The notes: generated by a model from the letters alone, not told the origin. A stretch of 64,000 nt of DNA from Oscillospiraceae bacterium (GCA_015064155.1 SVST01000002.1:110384-174383), one strand, 5' to 3'. Shown: positions 42,081 through 50,798, counted from the stretch's first letter. Made by a program: numbers and translations.

Positions 42081-42110
42081 GGGGAGATGCCCGTAAGTGA
42101 GCATCTCCCC
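42081..42110 (-). terminator. Hairpin between nrdD and trxB
   Basis: GGGGAGATGC (42081-42090) with GCATCTCCCC (42101-42110), followed on the minus strand by CATTTTG. A leaky terminator is likely, allowing some trxB read-through. Confidence 0.7.
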
Positions 42111-42119
42111 GAAATGGGT

Positions 42120-44507
42120 TTATTTCACCAATGCGGTTGCCTGAATAAATTTCTTAACCTCGGGAACCGACACGTATTTGGTCGCCTCACCGTTGACAAC
42201 GTGAACCAGCGTGGGGGCCTGCTTGATCTTGAGCGACTCCGCCAGTGCTACGTTTTCCTCGGCAAGGATCTTGGTGTATGCAACGCTTGCCTTGGAAAGC
42301 AGAGCCTCTGCGATCTTACAGTTGGGGCAGGTCGCCGATGCGAACAGATATACGCCGTCCGCCATTACGGCAGCCTTTTCTTCGGTCTCACACGCACAGC
42401 CCTCTTCCAGGGGACCGTTATGCGTCAAAACCGAGCTATCGATATTGTAAACCTTTCTTTCCTTGTACTCCTGCGCCTTACCGACGTTCCAGTTCTTCAC
42501 GGGACGGTAGTAGCCGGTAATACGGCTGTAAACCTCTGCTTCTCTTCCGCAGGTGGGGCAAGTGAAATGCTCACCGGCAATGTAGCCGTGGTCGCGGCAT
42601 ACCGAATAGGTGGGAGAGAGCGAGTAGTAAGGCAGGCGGTAGTTCTCGGAAATCTTACGCACGATTGCGGCAGCAGCCTTCCAGTCGGGCAGCTTTTCGC
42701 CGAGGTATGCGTGGAATACGGTTCCGGAAGTATAAAGCGTCTGCAATCCGTCCTGTACGTCGAGTGCCGAGAAGATATCCTCGGTGTAGCCAACGGGCAG
42801 GTGAGAGGAGTTGGTGTAGTAAGGCGTATCGCCCTCGCTTGCGCAAACGATATCGGGATAACGCTCGCGGTCGTGCTTTGCAAGGCGGTATGCGGTAGAC
42901 TCTGCGGGAGTTGCCTCCAGGTTGTACAGGTCACCGTACATCTCCTGATAGTCGGAAAGACGCTCACGCATGTGATTGAGCACTTCCTTGGTAAACTCCT
43001 GGGTTTCCTTGTGCGTCATATCCTTCTTGATCCACTTCGCATTCAAGCCCGCCTCGTTCATGCCGACAAGACCGATGGTGGAGAAGTGATTGGTAAAGGT
43101 TCCGAGATAACGCTTGGTGTAAGGATACAGACCCTCGTCCAACAGCTTGGTGATGATGGTACGCTTGATCTTGAGCGAACGTGCGGAAACGTCCATCATG
43201 TGATCCAAACGCTTGAAGAAATCCGCTTTGTTCTCGGAAAGGTATGCGATACGGGGCATATTGATGGTTACAACACCGATCGAACCCGTGCTCTCGCCGC
43301 TACCGAAGAATCCGCCCGACTTCTTGCGCAATTCACGCAGGTCAAGACGCAAACGGCAGCACATACTGCGGACGTCGGAGGGCTCCATGTCACTGTTGAC
43401 GTAGTTGGAGAAATAGGGGGTGCCGTACTTGGAGGTCATCTCGAAGAGCAGCTTGTTGTTTTCGGTTTCAGACCAGTCAAAATCACGCGTGATCGAATAG
43501 GTGGGAATGGGATACTGGAAGCCGCGTCCGTGTGCATCGCCCTCGATCATGATCTCGATAAACGCGCGGTTGACCATATCCATTTCCTTCTTACAGTCAC
43601 CGTACTTGAAGTCCATTCTCTTGCCGCCGATGATCGCGTACTCGTCCTCAAGGTCGTGCGGTACGGTCCAGTCGAGCGTAATGTTGGAGAAGGGTGCCTG
43701 CGTACCCCAACGGCTGGGGGTATTTACACCGTAAATAAAGGATTCGATGCATTTCTTCACCTGGTCATAGTTGAGGTTATCAACCTTGACGAAGGGAGCA
43801 AGATAGGTATCAAAGGAAGAGAATGCCTGCGCGCCCGCCCACTCGTTCTGCATGATACCGAGGAAGTTGACCATCTGGTTGCAAAGGGTTGCCAGATGCT
43901 TTGCAGGTGCCGAGGTGATCTTTCCGGGAACGCCGCCAAGACCCTCCTCGATCAGCTGCTTGAGCGACCAACCTGCACAGTAACCGGTCAGCATCGAAAG
44001 GTCGTGCAAATGGATGTCTGCGTTCTTGTGCGCCTTTGCGATCTCGTCGTCATAGATCTCGGACAACCAGTAGTTTGCCGTGATCGCGCCCGAGTTGGAA
44101 AGGATCAAACCACCTACGGAATAGGTAACGGTCGAATTCTCCTTAACGCGCCAGTCGATATTCTTCACGTACTTGTCAACCAGCTCCTTGTAGTCAAGGA
44201 TGGTGGACTTCATGTTACGCAGCTTCTCACGCTGACGGCGGTACAAAATGTATGCCTTCGCAACGTCTGCATAGCCTGCCTGAACCAAAACAGTTTCCAC
44301 ACTGTCCTGAATATCCTCCACGTTTACCAGGCTGTCCTGCACCTTGGGCTCAAAGTCCGAGGTTACCTTCAGTGCCAGAAAATCGATGATATTCTCATTA
44401 AATTGACGATCGCACGCCTCAAAAGCCTTCTTGATCGCATCTGTGATCTTGGATATGTCGAAATCGACGATCTTGCCATCTCGTTTGTTTACGCGATACA
44501 TACTCAT
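42120..44507 (-). CDS. nrdD: Anaerobic ribonucleoside-triphosphate reductase fused to a C-terminal thioredoxin-like domain
   Basis: A 795-residue class III reductase making dNTPs without oxygen. An ATP-cone domain is at residues 1-95 (RVNKRDGKIVDFDISKI). The barrel contains SMCCRLRLDLREL and SRSLKIKR. The zinc site CPTCG and the glycyl radical region RITGYYRPVKNWNVGK are near residues 670-700. The last 80 residues form a thioredoxin/glutaredoxin-like domain with CPNC and an APTLV cis-proline motif, absent from most NrdD. The ATG at 44507 follows AAAGAGAG; an ATG two codons later is possible. The gene follows nrdG by 22 bases. Confidence 0.95.
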   Translation of the reverse strand: MSMYRVNKRDGKIVDFDISKITDAIKKAFEACDRQFNENIIDFLALKVTSDFEPKVQDSLVNVEDIQDSVETVLVQAGYADVAKAYILYRRQREKLRNMKSTILDYKELVDKYVKNIDWRVKENSTVTYSVGGLILSNSGAITANYWLSEIYDDEIAKAHKNADIHLHDLSMLTGYCAGWSLKQLIEEGLGGVPGKITSAPAKHLATLCNQMVNFLGIMQNEWAGAQAFSSFDTYLAPFVKVDNLNYDQVKKCIESFIYGVNTPSRWGTQAPFSNITLDWTVPHDLEDEYAIIGGKRMDFKYGDCKKEMDMVNRAFIEIMIEGDAHGRGFQYPIPTYSITRDFDWSETENNKLLFEMTSKYGTPYFSNYVNSDMEPSDVRSMCCRLRLDLRELRKKSGGFFGSGESTGSIGVVTINMPRIAYLSENKADFFKRLDHMMDVSARSLKIKRTIITKLLDEGLYPYTKRYLGTFTNHFSTIGLVGMNEAGLNAKWIKKDMTHKETQEFTKEVLNHMRERLSDYQEMYGDLYNLEATPAESTAYRLAKHDRERYPDIVCASEGDTPYYTNSSHLPVGYTEDIFSALDVQDGLQTLYTSGTVFHAYLGEKLPDWKAAAAIVRKISENYRLPYYSLSPTYSVCRDHGYIAGEHFTCPTCGREAEVYSRITGYYRPVKNWNVGKAQEYKERKVYNIDSSVLTHNGPLEEGCACETEEKAAVMADGVYLFASATCPNCKIAEALLSKASVAYTKILAEENVALAESLKIKQAPTLVHVVNGEATKYVSVPEVKKFIQATALVK

Positions 44508-44529
44508 TCTCTCTTTCTTTCCGTATTTT

Positions 44530-45219
44530 TTATGACTGTCCCCGAAGCTTTGCCAAGGGGAGATAGGGTTGCACCGCCTCAAGCAGTGCTTGGGTTTCGT
44601 CCTCGGAAAAGGCATCACAGCCGCTTCCGATCAGGTTTTGCGAATTAACAAAGGTTTGAATAAAGTAGGGAGAATCCGATGCCAGCCATTTGCCGATCTC
44701 GGTAAAATCCTCCACGGTATGAATGCCTTTCACCGCCGTGGTGCGGAACTCGTGCGCGATCCCGCTGTTTTGCAGCAGGCGAATGCTCTTTTCGAACACC
44801 GTGGGATCGATCGATGCCCCCGTGGCTTTTCGGTAGCCGTTTGGTGAGCTTTTCACGTCCATCGCAACGTAATCGATCAGTCCCGTGTCCAAAATTGCCT
44901 GCAAACGATCGGGAAGCGAGCCGTTGGTATCCAGCTTCACGCGGTAGCCAAGTGCCTTGACCTTTTGCACGAAAGCCTCTAAGTCGGGCTGCAAAAGCGG
45001 TTCCCCGCCCGTGATGCAAACGCCCTCCAGAAGACCCTTTCTGCGACCAAGATATTCCAAAACCTCCGGTTCCATGCTGTCCGCCTCGTGCGGCGTGAGA
45101 ACCAGCCCTGCGTTGTGGCAAAAGGGACAGCGCAGATTACAGCCGCCCGTGAAAACCGTGCAGGCAACCACTCCCGGGAAATCCAGAAGCGTCAGCTTTT
45201 GATAGCCTTGAACATTCAT
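44530..45219 (-). CDS. nrdG: Anaerobic ribonucleotide reductase activating protein
   Basis: A 229-residue radical SAM activase for NrdD. The cluster motif CNLRCPFCHN follows the conserved VACTVFTGG. GITGGEPLLQP-like ITGGEPLLQPDLEAFV and VKLDTNGSLP are the SAM-binding and barrel motifs. The ATG at 45219 follows AGAGG. It precedes nrdD in the transcript, the reverse of the common order, and the promoter upstream carries two NrdR boxes. Confidence 0.93.
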   Translation of the reverse strand: MNVQGYQKLTLLDFPGVVACTVFTGGCNLRCPFCHNAGLVLTPHEADSMEPEVLEYLGRRKGLLEGVCITGGEPLLQPDLEAFVQKVKALGYRVKLDTNGSLPDRLQAILDTGLIDYVAMDVKSSPNGYRKATGASIDPTVFEKSIRLLQNSGIAHEFRTTAVKGIHTVEDFTEIGKWLASDSPYFIQTFVNSQNLIGSGCDAFSEDETQALLEAVQPYLPLAKLRGQS

Positions 45220-45253
45220 TCTCAAAAACCTCTGATTTTGTCGATGCCCGTAT

Positions 45254-45282
45254 AGTATAACATACTTTGCACAGGCTGTCAA
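45254..45282 (-). promoter_or_regulatory. Promoter of nrdG-nrdD
   Basis: On the minus strand TTGACA (45282-45277), 17 bases, TATACT (45259-45254), 35 bases before the nrdG start. Confidence 0.85.
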
Positions 45283-45293
45283 TTAGCAAAATA

Positions 45294-45342
45294 ACACAAT
45301 ATATAGTATTTTAATTGGTAATTTTCATCAATATATTGTGTT
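45294..45342. promoter_or_regulatory. Two NrdR boxes upstream of nrdG-nrdD
   Basis: Box 1 is ACACAATATATAGTAT (45294-45309) and box 2 is CATCAATATATTGTGT (45327-45342). Both fit the NrdR consensus ACACwATATATwGTGT with a few end mismatches. Their starts are 33 bases apart, about three helical turns, the usual arrangement. They sit directly upstream of the -35. Confidence 0.82.
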
Positions 45343-45447
45343 TTGATAAAACATACATTCCTTGAAAAAGCGTAACAAAAGCACGAAAAAGCAAGGCGCC
45401 GCAAGGCAAAATGCGCATGCGGCACCAAGATACGGTCAAAAGAGCCG

Positions 45448-46335
45448 TCAAAGGGTATCCTCCGAAAAATCGGGGGTATAGCTTGCCGAGGCAGACGCTC
45501 TTCCCTGCAAGAAGCCCTCAAAGCCAAGCTCGTTTGCAACCGCCAGGACCGACTCGTATTCAAAGGTCGTCACGCGGCGGTGCAGCTCGGGATACGGCGC
45601 GGCAGCGGCAAACTGCGGCGTATATTGATTCAATAAGGAAAGCAAAAACGCGTCGGTTCCGAATCGCTCGGCAAGAAAACGCAGGACGCGTATCGAATCG
45701 GCACGCGAGGACGGCAACACCAAATGCCGCACGATCACGCCGCGTTGCAGCGTGCCGTCCTCCCCATAAACGGGGCGCGGTGCCTGACGAAGCATTTCCG
45801 AAAGTGCCGCCTCGGCAACCGTGCGATAGTCCTCCGCCGCCGAATAGCGCATGGACAGTTCTCTGCTGTAATACTTAAAATCGGGAAGCCAGACGTCCAC
45901 CAAGCCCTCCAGCGCGCGCAAGCTGTCAACGCTCTCGTAGCCACCGCAATTATAGACCACGGGAATCTGCAAAAGGGGCTTGACCTCGCGTAAAATCGGC
46001 ACAAGCTGCCGTGCATATTGCGTCGGGGTCACCAAATTGAGGTTGTGCGCACCTCTCTCCTGCAGATCAAGGAAAATCTTCGTAAGACGCGCTCCATCCA
46101 CCGTTTTGCCTTTTGCCGCATGACTGAGCTCGTAATTTTGACAAAAGGCACACCGCAGATTACATCCGCCAAAAAATACGGTTCCCGATCCGCGCGTCCC
46201 GCTGATAATCGGCTCCTCCCAGTGATGCAACGCGGCTCTTGCTACGCAAAAGCCCTCCGAAACGCCGCAAAAGCCAACCGTTTCACTGCGGTCAACCCCG
46301 CACGCACGCGGACACTGTGTACAAAGCTGTGACAT
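45448..46335 (-). CDS. PflX-like radical SAM protein
   Basis: A 295-residue radical SAM protein. The N-terminal CTQCPRACGVDRSE, with a further GFCGV, is the extra cysteine motif of PflX/YgiQ-adjacent activase-like proteins; the SAM cluster motif GGCNLRCAFCQNYELSH follows. NLNLVTPTQYARQL and PVVYNCGGYES are family blocks. It was named for similarity to pyruvate formate-lyase activases, but no glycyl-radical partner is known for this group and none is adjacent. The ATG at 46335 follows GGAGAGGCGAG. Confidence 0.85.
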   Translation of the reverse strand: MSQLCTQCPRACGVDRSETVGFCGVSEGFCVARAALHHWEEPIISGTRGSGTVFFGGCNLRCAFCQNYELSHAAKGKTVDGARLTKIFLDLQERGAHNLNLVTPTQYARQLVPILREVKPLLQIPVVYNCGGYESVDSLRALEGLVDVWLPDFKYYSRELSMRYSAAEDYRTVAEAALSEMLRQAPRPVYGEDGTLQRGVIVRHLVLPSSRADSIRVLRFLAERFGTDAFLLSLLNQYTPQFAAAAPYPELHRRVTTFEYESVLAVANELGFEGFLQGRASASASYTPDFSEDTL

Positions 46336-46369
46336 CTCGCCTCTCCCCTCCTTCTCGGTCTTCCCCTCT

Positions 46370-46398
46370 ATTATACCGTAAATCACACAAAATAACAA
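46370..46398 (-). promoter_or_regulatory. Promoter of the PflX-like gene
   Basis: On the minus strand TTGTTA (46398-46393), 17 bases, TATAAT (46375-46370), 35 bases before the start codon. Confidence 0.75.
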
Positions 46399-46465
46399 GC
46401 CCTCCCCCGAAATCGGTCGAATGTAAAAAAAATGTGAATTATCAAAAGGGACGTCTGTTTTTCTG

Positions 46466-46494
46466 TTTACTTTGTGCGGTAAAAATGGTATAAT
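46466..46494 (+). promoter_or_regulatory. Probable promoter of the M14 peptidase
   Basis: TTTACT (46466-46471), 17 bases, TATAAT (46489-46494). The -35 is weak. Confidence 0.6.
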
Positions 46495-46553
46495 GAAGAC
46501 AACGTTCCGAATTTACGGACATACCCCCCCCATTATACACAAAAAGGATCTAT

Positions 46554-47672
46554 ATGAAACGAATTATTGCCATTTTTCTGATTGTCACGCTTTTGTGGAT
46601 CCCGACCTCCTGCATCAAGGAAGGACCTCCCGCCGAAACCGCACCGCCCCCGCCCGTCGAAGCTCCGCTTGTATGGTCGGATTCCGACGCGATTGCCGAG
46701 CAGTTTCTGATGCAATCGGGAATCGTCGATTGCTCCAAACGAGAATATTCCTACGAGGAAATGGTAGCCGACCTGAATGAGCTTTCCGCCGCCTATCCCT
46801 CCCTGCTTTCGTATCGCGCCTTTGGAGAGAGCGTGCTGGGACGCGAGCTGTACGTTGCCGTGCTGGGGAACCCCAATGCAACGCGGCAAATCCTCGTCAG
46901 CGCGGGAATCCACGGAAGAGAATATCTGACGCCGCTTCTTGCCATGAAGCAGATCGAATTTTATTTGACCTATTCTCAAAACGGTCTTTACGGCGACCTT
47001 GGCTACAGTGCGCTTTTCAACGACACCTGCTTTTACATCGTGCCCATGACCAATCCCGACGGAATCATGATGGCACAGGCAGGCGTTACCACCATCACCA
47101 ACATTACCCTGCGGCAGGAGCTCCAATCGATCTACCACAAGGACTTTGAGGGTGGATATACCAAGCAAACGCAGATCGACGAATACCTGAAAATTTGGAA
47201 AGCCAACGCAAACGGAGTTGATCTCAATCGCAATTTTGATGCGCTTTGGGACGAATACAACGGGATTCGTCGCAAGAGCCACAAAAATTTCAAGGGAACC
47301 GAGCCGAATTCCGAGCCCGAAACCCAAGCAATGATCGCGCTCACCGAATCGCTTCCCAACATTCAAGCCGTCATCAGCCTGCACTCGCAGGGAGAGGTGC
47401 TCTACTGGAACTGCGGTCAGGAGGACGAGCTGGCACAAAAGACGCTCGACTTTACCCAAATGCTGTCGGCGCAAACGGGATATGAAGTCAAAACGCAGCA
47501 AAACAACGACGCTTCCTACACCGATTGGTGTGCGCTCCAAAAAGGGCTGATTGCCGTCACGGTGGAAACCGGCACCGATACCTGCCCGCTTCCCATTTCG
47601 CAATTCCCCACCATCTGGATGCAGAATTATGATTTACTTGCCGCATCCGCCGCCTATTTTCAAGCAAACTGA
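46554..47672 (+). CDS. M14 zinc carboxypeptidase-like lipoprotein
   Basis: A 372-residue exported peptidase. The N-terminus MKRIIAIFLIVTLLWIPTSC is a lipoprotein signal with Cys20 as anchor. The metal-binding HGREYLTP (HxxE), ISLHSQGE (third ligand His) and GVDLNRNFDALW are present, and the C-terminal VTVETGTDTCPLP holds the catalytic Glu. The layout matches gamma-D-glutamyl-(L)-meso-diaminopimelate peptidase-type M14 enzymes, so trimming of cell-wall peptides outside the membrane is likely. It ends in a bidirectional terminator. Confidence 0.88.
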   Translation: MKRIIAIFLIVTLLWIPTSCIKEGPPAETAPPPPVEAPLVWSDSDAIAEQFLMQSGIVDCSKREYSYEEMVADLNELSAAYPSLLSYRAFGESVLGRELYVAVLGNPNATRQILVSAGIHGREYLTPLLAMKQIEFYLTYSQNGLYGDLGYSALFNDTCFYIVPMTNPDGIMMAQAGVTTITNITLRQELQSIYHKDFEGGYTKQTQIDEYLKIWKANANGVDLNRNFDALWDEYNGIRRKSHKNFKGTEPNSEPETQAMIALTESLPNIQAVISLHSQGEVLYWNCGQEDELAQKTLDFTQMLSAQTGYEVKTQQNNDASYTDWCALQKGLIAVTVETGTDTCPLPISQFPTIWMQNYDLLAASAAYFQAN

Positions 47673-47680
47673 AAGATAAA

Positions 47681-47715
47681 ACAGCCGCAAACGAACCCGT
47701 TTGCGGCTGTCTTTC
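47681..47715. terminator. Bidirectional terminator between M14 peptidase and acyl-CoA synthetase
   Basis: Perfect 13-bp stem ACAGCCGCAAACG (47681-47693) and CGTTTGCGGCTGT (47698-47710), between convergent genes, with T-rich sequence on either side. Confidence 0.88.
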
Positions 47716-47720
47716 TGTCT

Positions 47721-49433
47721 TCAATGTACCGTATGACGCTTGATCTTCTTGGAGGTCGTTTTTTCGAACGGCTCCCAACGGAATTCAACCTGTCTGATCT
47801 GCTTGTAGCTGACCAGCTTGCGGTTGAGCTTCTTGACCTGTGCCTGAACGGTTTCCTCGATCTTTGCATGGTCGTTTGGATCTTCAAACTTATCAAGCTG
47901 CGGATAAATCACGGCACAAAGCTGTAATTCTCCCGTTTTTGCGTCCTTTCGTCCCAACACAACCGATTCGGCAACGGTATCAAGCTTGTCAAGGTATTCC
48001 TCGATCTCCTCGGGGAACACGTTCTTTCCGTTGTCCGAAATAATCACGTACTTTTTACGTCCGGTAATGAAAATATATCCCTTGTCGTCCATATAGCCGA
48101 CGTCACCCGTGCAGAACCATCCGTCCTCGGTAAACACCTTTGCGGTTTCCTCGGGGTTCTTGTAGTAGCCGATCATGACGTTATCGCCCTTGACCTGGAT
48201 CTCACCCTCAAAGAAGCCCTTGTCGTTGCGGTGATCCGCCTCGACGCGTACCTCACAGCAAGGAACGGCGGGACCGACCGAGCCGCGCTTGGGAGCGTAA
48301 TAGGGGCTGACGGCAATCAAGGGAGAGCACTCGGTAATCCCGTATCCCTCGTAAATATCGATGCCGAACTCACCGAAGGTATCCACCAGCTCGGGGTTCA
48401 GGGGCGCGCCTCCGCAGATGATCTTGTTCAGATTTCCGCCGAACGCCGCCGTAACCTGCTTGAAGAAGGTTGCACGGAGGTCGAAGTTCAATTCGCGCAA
48501 CGCGTGAGAGATCTGCGTGAGTGCCTTGAGCACCTTGTCCTTGCCGCCCTTGCGCGCTTCCTCCCAAATTTTCTTGTTCATGGTGCTGACGAATAACGGT
48601 ACGAGTACCAAGCCCGTGGGTTGGAAAAGCGCAAAGTTTTTCAGCACGCGCTTCAAGCTATCGTTGATGGCAATGTTCATACCGTAGTTGAGAGCTGCCA
48701 GCATGATACAAAGCTCGTACGTGTGGTGGATCGGCAACACCGATACGATCGAATCCTCGGGCGAAAAGTCAACCGACGCGCACGCCGAGTTCACCGATGC
48801 AAAGATATTCTTTTCGCTCAATGCCACGCACTTGCTCGATCCCGTGGTTCCCGAGGTGAAAAGCATCTCTGCCATGCGATCAAGATTCGTGCATTCGGGG
48901 TACTTGTAGCCCTCCTCCACTGCGATTTCTCCCAGCTCCATGAGCTTGGAGAAAGGAACGATTCTTTCATTATCCTCCCACGTGCCGCGCACGGGCTCCA
49001 TGGGGATCTGCATTTTTACGGTGGGGTGGGTATCGCAAAGCCCCTCGAATTTCTCATTGAAGAGGGGAGAATACACAACGGCATCAACCTCCGCAAAGGT
49101 AAAGAAGCCCTTGATCTGCTCCACGTCCAGTTCGCGGTCCATCGGAACGGCAATGCCGCCCGCCGCAATGGTAGCAACGTAGGCACAAACCCACTCAACC
49201 GAGGTTTCTCCGATAATGGCAATGCGCTTCCCCGCAAGACCTATCTTGGAAAGTCCCGCTGCGGTCTGCAAAAATTTGGCGGACAGATTCCGATAAGTGA
49301 GGGACAAAAGATTATGCTGGCGGTCAAAATAACGGTACGCGGTTTTGTCGCCAAACTTTCCGATCTTGGTGGCAAAATGCGCCATATTTTCAATGGGCGT
49401 ATAATTTCGCTCGGTTTGTTTTCTGGTGTTCAT
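47721..49433 (-). CDS. AMP-binding long-chain acyl-CoA/acid ligase
   Basis: A 570-residue adenylate-forming ligase. The P-loop LFTSGTTGSSKCVAL lies near residues 188-202, YEGYGITECSPLIAV is the adenylate motif, and FCTGDVGYMDDKGYIFITGRKKYVIISDNGKNVFPEE is the hinge and C-terminal region; the region is given here in parts because it is a family-wide landmark. The layout matches FadD/long-chain synthetases. It is monocistronic. The ATG at 49433 fits the family, but the only good ribosome site, AGGAGG, is 28 bases upstream with a small hairpin in between. Confidence 0.88.
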   Translation of the reverse strand: MNTRKQTERNYTPIENMAHFATKIGKFGDKTAYRYFDRQHNLLSLTYRNLSAKFLQTAAGLSKIGLAGKRIAIIGETSVEWVCAYVATIAAGGIAVPMDRELDVEQIKGFFTFAEVDAVVYSPLFNEKFEGLCDTHPTVKMQIPMEPVRGTWEDNERIVPFSKLMELGEIAVEEGYKYPECTNLDRMAEMLFTSGTTGSSKCVALSEKNIFASVNSACASVDFSPEDSIVSVLPIHHTYELCIMLAALNYGMNIAINDSLKRVLKNFALFQPTGLVLVPLFVSTMNKKIWEEARKGGKDKVLKALTQISHALRELNFDLRATFFKQVTAAFGGNLNKIICGGAPLNPELVDTFGEFGIDIYEGYGITECSPLIAVSPYYAPKRGSVGPAVPCCEVRVEADHRNDKGFFEGEIQVKGDNVMIGYYKNPEETAKVFTEDGWFCTGDVGYMDDKGYIFITGRKKYVIISDNGKNVFPEEIEEYLDKLDTVAESVVLGRKDAKTGELQLCAVIYPQLDKFEDPNDHAKIEETVQAQVKKLNRKLVSYKQIRQVEFRWEPFEKTTSKKIKRHTVH

Positions 49434-49554
49434 AGTTACGGTTTCTCGCGCTTGCGCGATTCCTCCTGCTATCAAATTGTTTTGTCAGGCTCCGAAAGGC
49501 GGAGCCTTTCTTTTTCTTCCCGATCGTTTCGGGAAAACGTTTTGCACCAAACGA

Positions 49555-49583
49555 ATTATATCATATTTTTCGCAAAATGTCAA
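49555..49583 (-). promoter_or_regulatory. Promoter of the acyl-CoA synthetase
   Basis: On the minus strand TTGACA (49583-49578), 17 bases, TATAAT (49560-49555). The roughly 120-base leader contains a GGCTCCG/CGGAGCC hairpin (about 49490-49508) and a TCGCGC/GCGCGA hairpin just after AGGAGG. Confidence 0.85.
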
Positions 49584-49626
49584 GAGGGAGCCGTGAAAGC
49601 GCCCCCGCAGCTCCGAGAAGACTCCT

Positions 49627-49869
49627 TTATTCCGCAAACAGATCCTCCATTTTTACGTTCAGAATCTTGGAAATAACGTAAATTTCCTTGTCCGTTGCAC
49701 TGCGTACCTGCCCTTCAAGCTTCGAATAGCTGGTTGGATTGATGTCGCAGCCCATCACCTGCATCTTTGCAATGAAATCCTTTTGCTTGATCCCTTTGGC
49801 TTTTCTTAACCGTTCAACATTTTTCCCGACCAAATTTGCCGATCCGTATGCGTTTTTTCGAATTTTCAT
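49627..49869 (-). CDS. Small XRE-type HTH regulator (relative of the 37679 protein)
   Basis: An 80-residue single-domain HTH protein: NVERLRKAKGIKQKDFIAKMQVMGCDINPTSYSKLEG. It shares the GCDI core and the ISKILNV--EDLFA end with the protein at 37679, so the two are paralogues. The ATG follows AAAAAAGGAGC. It is divergent from the TM2 gene, whose promoter carries a palindrome, and probably represses it. Confidence 0.85.
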   Translation of the reverse strand: MKIRKNAYGSANLVGKNVERLRKAKGIKQKDFIAKMQVMGCDINPTSYSKLEGQVRSATDKEIYVISKILNVKMEDLFAE

Positions 49870-49920
49870 ACATAAATGCTCCTTTTTTATGCTTTTTTAG
49901 AATTATATATCGAAAAACGC

Positions 49921-49960
49921 TTGACAAAATGCCGTAACAGAATTATAATGTTTATAATTC
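49921..49960 (+). promoter_or_regulatory. Promoter of the TM2-DUF2752 pair with palindromic operator
   Basis: TTGACA (49921-49926), 17 bases, TATAAT (49944-49949). A 9-3-9 inverted repeat, GAATTATAA (49940-49948) and TTATAATTC (49952-49960), covers the -10, the position of a repressor site. Confidence 0.85.
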
Positions 49961-50015
49961 CAAAACAGAATTTTAATATTCTAAAAGGGATAATTTTTGA
50001 AAAGAGGCAACGAAA

Positions 50016-50396
50016 ATGACAAACAATTTTGAGAATCAAAACAAGACGGAAGTTGTTTATGTGGACAAGCAAAAGGTGGACATGTTTATCATGACCAACC
50101 AGAAGTACTTCCCCTCCGAAAAAATCATGTTTTTGAAGGAAAAGCTCTATCACCTTCCCGAGGAAAAGTTCTCCATGATCTCCTGCTTGGAGCTGAAGGA
50201 TCCCACTACCCTCCTTTTGATCTCTCTGTTCTTGGGCTCTTGGGGCGTAGACCGTTTTATGCTCAAAGAAACGGGCATGGGTGTGTTGAAACTGCTGACC
50301 GGCGGTGTTTGCGGCATTCTGACCATCATCGACTGGTTCTCCGTTCAAAAGAAGACGAAGGATCTGAACTTCAACAATTTCATGCTCATGCTTTGA
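50016..50396 (+). CDS. TM2-domain protein
   Basis: A 126-residue protein. A soluble N-terminal part (1-65) precedes a TM2 domain of two membrane helices: LLLISLFLGSWGVDRFMLKETGMGVLKLLTGG and GILTIIDWF, with the Asp-Arg between helices typical of the family. Function of TM2 proteins in bacteria is not established. The ATG follows AAAGAGG. The next gene starts 4 bases after its stop. Confidence 0.87.
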   Translation: MTNNFENQNKTEVVYVDKQKVDMFIMTNQKYFPSEKIMFLKEKLYHLPEEKFSMISCLELKDPTTLLLISLFLGSWGVDRFMLKETGMGVLKLLTGGVCGILTIIDWFSVQKKTKDLNFNNFMLML

Positions 50397-50400
50397 TAGG

Positions 50401-50742
50401 ATGCAAAAGACGGTAAAGAAGCACCTTGTTTATCTGCTTGCACTCTCTTTGATCGTGTTGCTGATCACGGGGCTAAAAATAGGATGTCCCATCCTATACG
50501 TTTTCAAGATCCCGTGTCCCTGTTGCGGCATAACAAGAGCGTTGATCTCCTTTTGTAAAGGGGATTGGAACGGATATCTGCATTACCATGCGCTCGCGCT
50601 TCCTCTGTTGGGCGCAATTTGGATGCTGCTTCATAAAAAGCTTTTCAACAAACAAGTCCTTTTATCCGTGTTTTCCTTTACCGTTTTGCTTTGTAATTTT
50701 TTATACTACATCTATCGACTTTTACAGTTTCTCAGTCGGTAA
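50401..50742 (+). CDS. DUF2752 family membrane protein
   Basis: A 113-residue protein with three predicted membrane segments. IPCPCCGITRALISF is the DUF2752 signature CPxCGxTR. It is 4 bases after the TM2 gene, a pairing also seen in other Bacillota. A perfect terminator follows at about 50762-50798. The function is unknown. Confidence 0.85.
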   Translation: MQKTVKKHLVYLLALSLIVLLITGLKIGCPILYVFKIPCPCCGITRALISFCKGDWNGYLHYHALALPLLGAIWMLLHKKLFNKQVLLSVFSFTVLLCNFLYYIYRLLQFLSR

Positions 50743-50761
50743 AACCAAAGCTTGATATACA

Positions 50762-50798
50762 AAAAAACGTATGGAACTTCAAAATCCATACGTTTTTT
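50762..50798. terminator. Bidirectional terminator after DUF2752 gene
   Basis: AAAAAACGTATGGA with TCCATACGTTTTTT; between convergent genes and T-rich on both sides. Confidence 0.9.

Noticed and set aside
42078..44648. 856-codon open frame on the plus strand opposite nrdD
   Set aside because: Shadow of the strongly conserved nrdD coding sequence; no ribosome site and low-complexity content.
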